Source of the DNA: Deinococcus marmoris DSM 12784
GTDB taxonomy: Bacteria > Deinococcota > Deinococci > Deinococcales > Deinococcaceae
DNA length: 30,067 nt
NCBI RefSeq assembly: GCF_000701405.1
Contig: NZ_JNIV01000057.1
Location: 1-30,067, forward strand
Direction of reading: 5' to 3'
The notes under the pieces were generated by a model. It saw only the letters and a program-made list of their open reading frames with translations. It made no database searches and was not told the origin of the DNA. Position numbers and translations under genes: made by a program. Of this stretch, positions 24,699-30,067 are shown piece after piece (position 1 is the first letter of the stretch; each line of letters opens with the position of its first letter).

Positions 24699-25690
24699 CA
24701 CAGCGGCGCTCCAGTTCCCAGACGCGCTCCTGGCTCGCCCCCGCCAGGAGGTTTGGGCGGCGCGACAGGCGTACCATCTGGATTCTGATTCTGCGCCGGA
24801 GGTGTTCCGGGCGTATCAGTGGGCGGCGTCGGCTGCACGGGCGGCGTCACGCCGGGCACGGTTTCGGTGGGCCTGGGGGCCTCGGTGGACGGATCGGCGG
24901 CGTCCTTGACCTCATTTCCGTCCGCTTTCAGCGTTTCGGTCATCACAGCGCCTGACATGAATTTCCCCGCCAGCAATTTGCCTGTGCCGTCACGGGCCTC
25001 GTAACCCATCTTGGCAGCGGTCAGGGTGGCGGCCTTGTCCTGGGCGGGTTTCACGCTGATCAGGGCGATTCGCACACCATTGCGCGGAACAGTCTTGAAT
25101 CCCAGATCTACCGTCAGCACCTGCCCCTGCTGCTGCCAGAACAGCACGCCACTCTGCTCGGACGCCTGCACACGGGTCACCTGAACGCCTGCGGGCAATT
25201 CCCAGTTCAGGCGGGCGGCGCGTACGTTGCGGGGCGCGGTGATGGTCAGCGGAATGCGCGTCTCGCCGCGAATCTCGCCCGTGGGCAGGCCAGGGGCCAG
25301 CGACAGGGGCGGCAGGGTGTTCACATTGACCGTGTATTCCTTGCTGCGCGTGCTGAGGGTGGAATCGGTGACTTCCAGCGTAAATTTGTATGTTCCGGTG
25401 GCGGTGGGCGTTCCCGTCAGGCGCTGACCGCCCAGCCTGATGCCGGGGGGCAGCGTGCCGCCCGATATCTTCAGGGTGTACGGCCCCGCGCCGCCCGCAA
25501 CACTCAGATCGGCGCTGTATTCCTCGCCCTGATACATCACGGGCAGGCCGGAAGCGCTGTCGGAGAAATACAGGATGTCCCGGCCACTTCCGCCGCCCGT
25601 AGACGTGCCAGTGACGGGCTGCCCGCATCCGGCCAGGGCGAGGCTCAGCGCCAGGGCCAGCGCCGGAAGGGTGGAGCGAACATGCTTCAT
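24698..25690 (-). CDS. Lipoprotein with Ig-like and putative cohesin-like domains
   Basis: A 330-residue envelope lipoprotein (lipobox L-A-G-C22). Residues ~55-125 form a putative Ig-like (He_PIG) domain: G-P-Y-T-L-K-I-S-G-G-T-L-P-P-G-I, L-T-G-T-P-T-A-T-G-T-Y, then F-T-L-E-V-T-D-S. Residues ~138-235 look like a cohesin fold: R-I-P-L-T-I-T-A-P, A-A-R-L-N-W-E-L-P-A-G-V-Q-V, L-T-V-D-L-G-F, I-A-L-I-S-V-K-P. The rest is a Pro-rich tail. The cohesin call is tentative. ATG 25690 has TAGACT 7 nt upstream plus GGGAGG. It heads the operon that ends in the dockerin gene. Confidence 0.75.
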   Translation of the reverse strand: MKHVRSTLPALALALSLALAGCGQPVTGTSTGGGSGRDILYFSDSASGLPVMYQGEEYSADLSVAGGAGPYTLKISGGTLPPGIRLGGQRLTGTPTATGTYKFTLEVTDSTLSTRSKEYTVNVNTLPPLSLAPGLPTGEIRGETRIPLTITAPRNVRAARLNWELPAGVQVTRVQASEQSGVLFWQQQGQVLTVDLGFKTVPRNGVRIALISVKPAQDKAATLTAAKMGYEARDGTGKLLAGKFMSGAVMTETLKADGNEVKDAADPSTEAPRPTETVPGVTPPVQPTPPTDTPGTPPAQNQNPDGTPVAPPKPPGGGEPGARLGTGAPL

Positions 25691-25697
25691 GCCTCCC

Positions 25698-25703
25698 AGT
25701 CTA
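25698..25703 (-). promoter_or_regulatory. -10 box for the lipoprotein-dockerin operon
   Basis: TAGACT on the minus strand, 7 nt before ATG 25690. Confidence 0.6.
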
Positions 25704-25914
25704 CCCGCCGCGCCGTGTCAGTCCCGTGAGTTTGCGGTGATTTACCGGGGGTGGGTGAGGCCAGCAGTCCCAGACCGGACCGGATTCGGTTTGAAGCCAG
25801 GAGTTCGGTTCCTGATCTGCCCCCCAATGGTAGATTCGCGCGGACCTCGGTCACGTGCCAGTCTCACTTCCTTCCCCCGCATCCTGATCTGAAAATCCTT
25901 TCCAGGAGGCGAAC

Positions 25915-26721
25915 ATGCTTGAAAACCTGAAACAGCCCGTGGGCATCTTCGACGCGGGGATCGGCAGCTACGACATCGTGCGGAAGATCAGGGCCGCCTA
26001 TCCCGCTCAGGACACCGTGTATCTGGCGGACCGCGCCAGCTTTCCCTACGGCGCAAAAAGTGAAGACGAGCTGGAGGACAGCATCTTCAGGGCGGTGGAT
26101 TACTTGACTGGCCTGGGCGTGGGGGCGATCATTCTGGCCTCGAACGCGCCCACCATCACGGTCTTACCGCGCCTTCTCCCCCGGTTTCGCCTGCCTGTCC
26201 TGGGCGTCTATCCGCCGATCAGGGCCGCCCTTGAAGGGGTGGGGGCAGATGGAGTGGTGGCCGTCATCGGGGCCAGGGTGCTGACGGACAGCGCCGCATT
26301 GCGGGACTATGTCGCCGGGGAAGCTGGAGGAGGCAGCAGCGACAGGGTGGCCTTCGCCGAGGCTGGCGGCCTGATCGAGCTGGTGGAAACCGGAACCTTC
26401 CTGAGCGATCCGGCCACGACGCAACGCACGGTCTCGGACTTTGTCGAAGCGCTCCAGCAACGGCACCCGCGACTGGCGGGCATCACGCTTTCCAGCACGC
26501 ATCTGCCCTGGCTGAAGCAGTTTTTTGAGCAGGCCGATCCCCGCCTCAAACTTTTCGATCCGGCGGACGAGGTCACCGAGCAATTCAGGCCACTCGTCAC
26601 CGCTGGCAGCGGCAAACTCGTCACGCTGGTCACGCAGAGTCCGCAACATCCTTTCCATGAATTCCAGGCCACGCTGGACCGACTGACCCTGGACCTTCAA
26701 CCCAGATTGGTACAGATCTAA
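25915..26721 (+). CDS. Glutamate racemase homologue without catalytic cysteines
   Basis: A 268-residue Asp/Glu racemase-superfamily protein. It keeps the MurI framework: G-I-F-D13-A-G-I-G near the N terminus, F-P-Y-G-A-K-S at 43-49, and a T-H-L-P-W-L near 195-200. However, the first catalytic motif, normally (A)CNTA, reads A-S76-N-A-P, and the second, normally GCTH, reads S-S194-T-H. FDSG has become FDAG. Both acid/base cysteines are thus Ser, so normal racemisation is doubtful. ATG 25915 has GGAGG 6 nt upstream. It is monocistronic, between the divergent lipoprotein operon and the M16 gene. It is a pseudoenzyme or an enzyme of changed chemistry; a real MurI should exist elsewhere. Confidence 0.85.
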   Translation: MLENLKQPVGIFDAGIGSYDIVRKIRAAYPAQDTVYLADRASFPYGAKSEDELEDSIFRAVDYLTGLGVGAIILASNAPTITVLPRLLPRFRLPVLGVYPPIRAALEGVGADGVVAVIGARVLTDSAALRDYVAGEAGGGSSDRVAFAEAGGLIELVETGTFLSDPATTQRTVSDFVEALQQRHPRLAGITLSSTHLPWLKQFFEQADPRLKLFDPADEVTEQFRPLVTAGSGKLVTLVTQSPQHPFHEFQATLDRLTLDLQPRLVQI

Positions 26722-26790
26722 AGGTGGCGGATGGCTAAACCACCTGACCCACTTCGGCGTTCCAGCCACGGTCTTTTTCAACCCATGCTC

Positions 26791-26796
26791 TAAACT
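26791..26796 (+). promoter_or_regulatory. -10 box for the M16 peptidase gene
   Basis: TAAACT 7 nt before ATG 26804; no Shine-Dalgarno follows. Confidence 0.6.
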
Positions 26797-26803
26797 CCCG
26801 TCC

Positions 26804-29728
<2,925 letters not shown>

Positions 29729-29750
29729 TACGGACTCCGATTAAATATTT

Positions 29751-29756
29751 TACAAT
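29751..29756 (+). promoter_or_regulatory. -10 box of the IS transposase gene
   Basis: TACAAT, 7 nt before ATG 29764: the same geometry as the host leaderless genes. Confidence 0.5.
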
Positions 29757-29763
29757 ATATGCC

Positions 29764-30067
29764 ATGAAGTCCAACGCTTTCAGTCAACCTCTTCAACATG
29801 ACGCCGCCGATTTCTGGCAGCTCTTCAAAACCAGCACCTGTGCCGTTCAGCGTCGTAGAGCGCAATTCTTTGCGCTCCTGGCAGAAGGACGCTCCCTTCC
29901 TGACCTGTTAGCGCTCACCCGCTACAGTCGGATGAGCGCTTACACCCTGCTCGCCCGGTATCACGCTCAGGGCCTGGACGGTCTCGCGGATGCACGACAC
30001 GGCAATACAGGTGCACCCACGCTGTTAACGCCAGATGAGCAGCAGCGCATGGCACTGCGACTGCGTC
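29764..30067 (+). CDS. IS630-family transposase, N-terminal part
   Basis: The frame is open from ATG 29764 to the window end (101 residues, no stop). It is a helix-turn-helix region: F-F-A-L-L-A-E-G-R-S-L-P-D-L-L-A-L-T-R-Y, then Y-T-L-L-A-R-Y-H-A-Q-G-L-D-G-L-A-D-A-R, then L-T-P-D-E-Q-Q-R. This is the paired-like DNA-binding N terminus of IS630/Tc1-mariner transposases. The DDE domain lies outside the window, so completeness is unknown. Confidence 0.8.
   Translation, partial: MKSNAFSQPLQHDAADFWQLFKTSTCAVQRRRAQFFALLAEGRSLPDLLALTRYSRMSAYTLLARYHAQGLDGLADARHGNTGAPTLLTPDEQQRMALRLR

Larger units (their letters stand above)
29729..30067 (+). mobile_element. Left part of an IS630-type insertion sequence
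   Basis: The sequence turns AT-rich right after the TGA of the M16 gene; TACGGACTCCGATTA (29729-29743) is a plausible terminal inverted repeat. The other end is outside the window, so neither the repeat nor a TA target duplication can be confirmed. Confidence 0.55.

Noticed and set aside
26722..26745. AGGTGG/CCACCT hairpin as terminator of the racemase-like gene
   Set aside because: Only 6 bp with a 12-nt loop and no T tract after it.

Overview
The window is GC-rich chromosomal DNA from a bacterium that is almost certainly a Deinococcus. The clues agree: a BamA-type outer-membrane assembly protein occurs with DivIVA; the 50S L31 protein is of the zinc-free type; a CYP287-like P450 is present; and at least thirteen genes have a TANNNT -10 box only 5-9 nt before the start codon, the arrangement known for Deinococcus leaderless mRNAs. 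No tRNA, rRNA or CRISPR array was seen. Both ends are cut inside insertion sequences.

Layout. 1-297: 3' end of an IS transposase. 298-1460: rpmE (L31) and tdk, ending in a hairpin shared with the convergent glgC. 1477-4326: glgC and miaA (minus strand) and a small heat-shock gene divergent from miaA across only 55 bp. 4399-4525: a 127-bp MITE-like element. 4535-6868: a secreted DcrB/PsbP-like protein, carboxynorspermidine decarboxylase (nspC), a nucleoside deaminase and a strong terminator. 7061-10417: three minus-strand envelope genes (DUF4384 secreted protein, DUF554 membrane protein, leishmanolysin-like lipoprotein protease). 10418-11821: a long AT-rich intergenic region, a small HTH protein and an alpha-helical hypothetical. 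11811-14589: a translationally coupled minus-strand operon yggS-divIVA-P450. 14590-15078: a structured repeat, then bamA (15079-17697). 17768-21458: a heterodimeric ABC exporter. 21541-21714: second copy of the structured repeat. 21739-23351: cyclophilin lipoprotein, DUF1684 protein and S4 RNA-binding protein. 23449-25690: a three-gene surface operon (Ig/cohesin-like lipoprotein, unknown secreted protein, dockerin protein). 25915-26721: a glutamate-racemase homologue lacking both catalytic cysteines. 26804-29728: a PreP-like M16 peptidase. 29729-end: 5' part of an IS630-type element.

Most genes are housekeeping or envelope functions. Four things merit most attention: the racemase homologue with Cys-to-Ser changes at both catalytic positions; the tightly overlapping operon that may pair a cohesin-like domain with a dockerin; two copies of an intergenic repeat whose stems differ by compensatory changes; and the MITE-like element whose end abuts, and partly forms, the promoter of the next gene. 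All functional calls rest on reading motifs by eye; no database search was possible.
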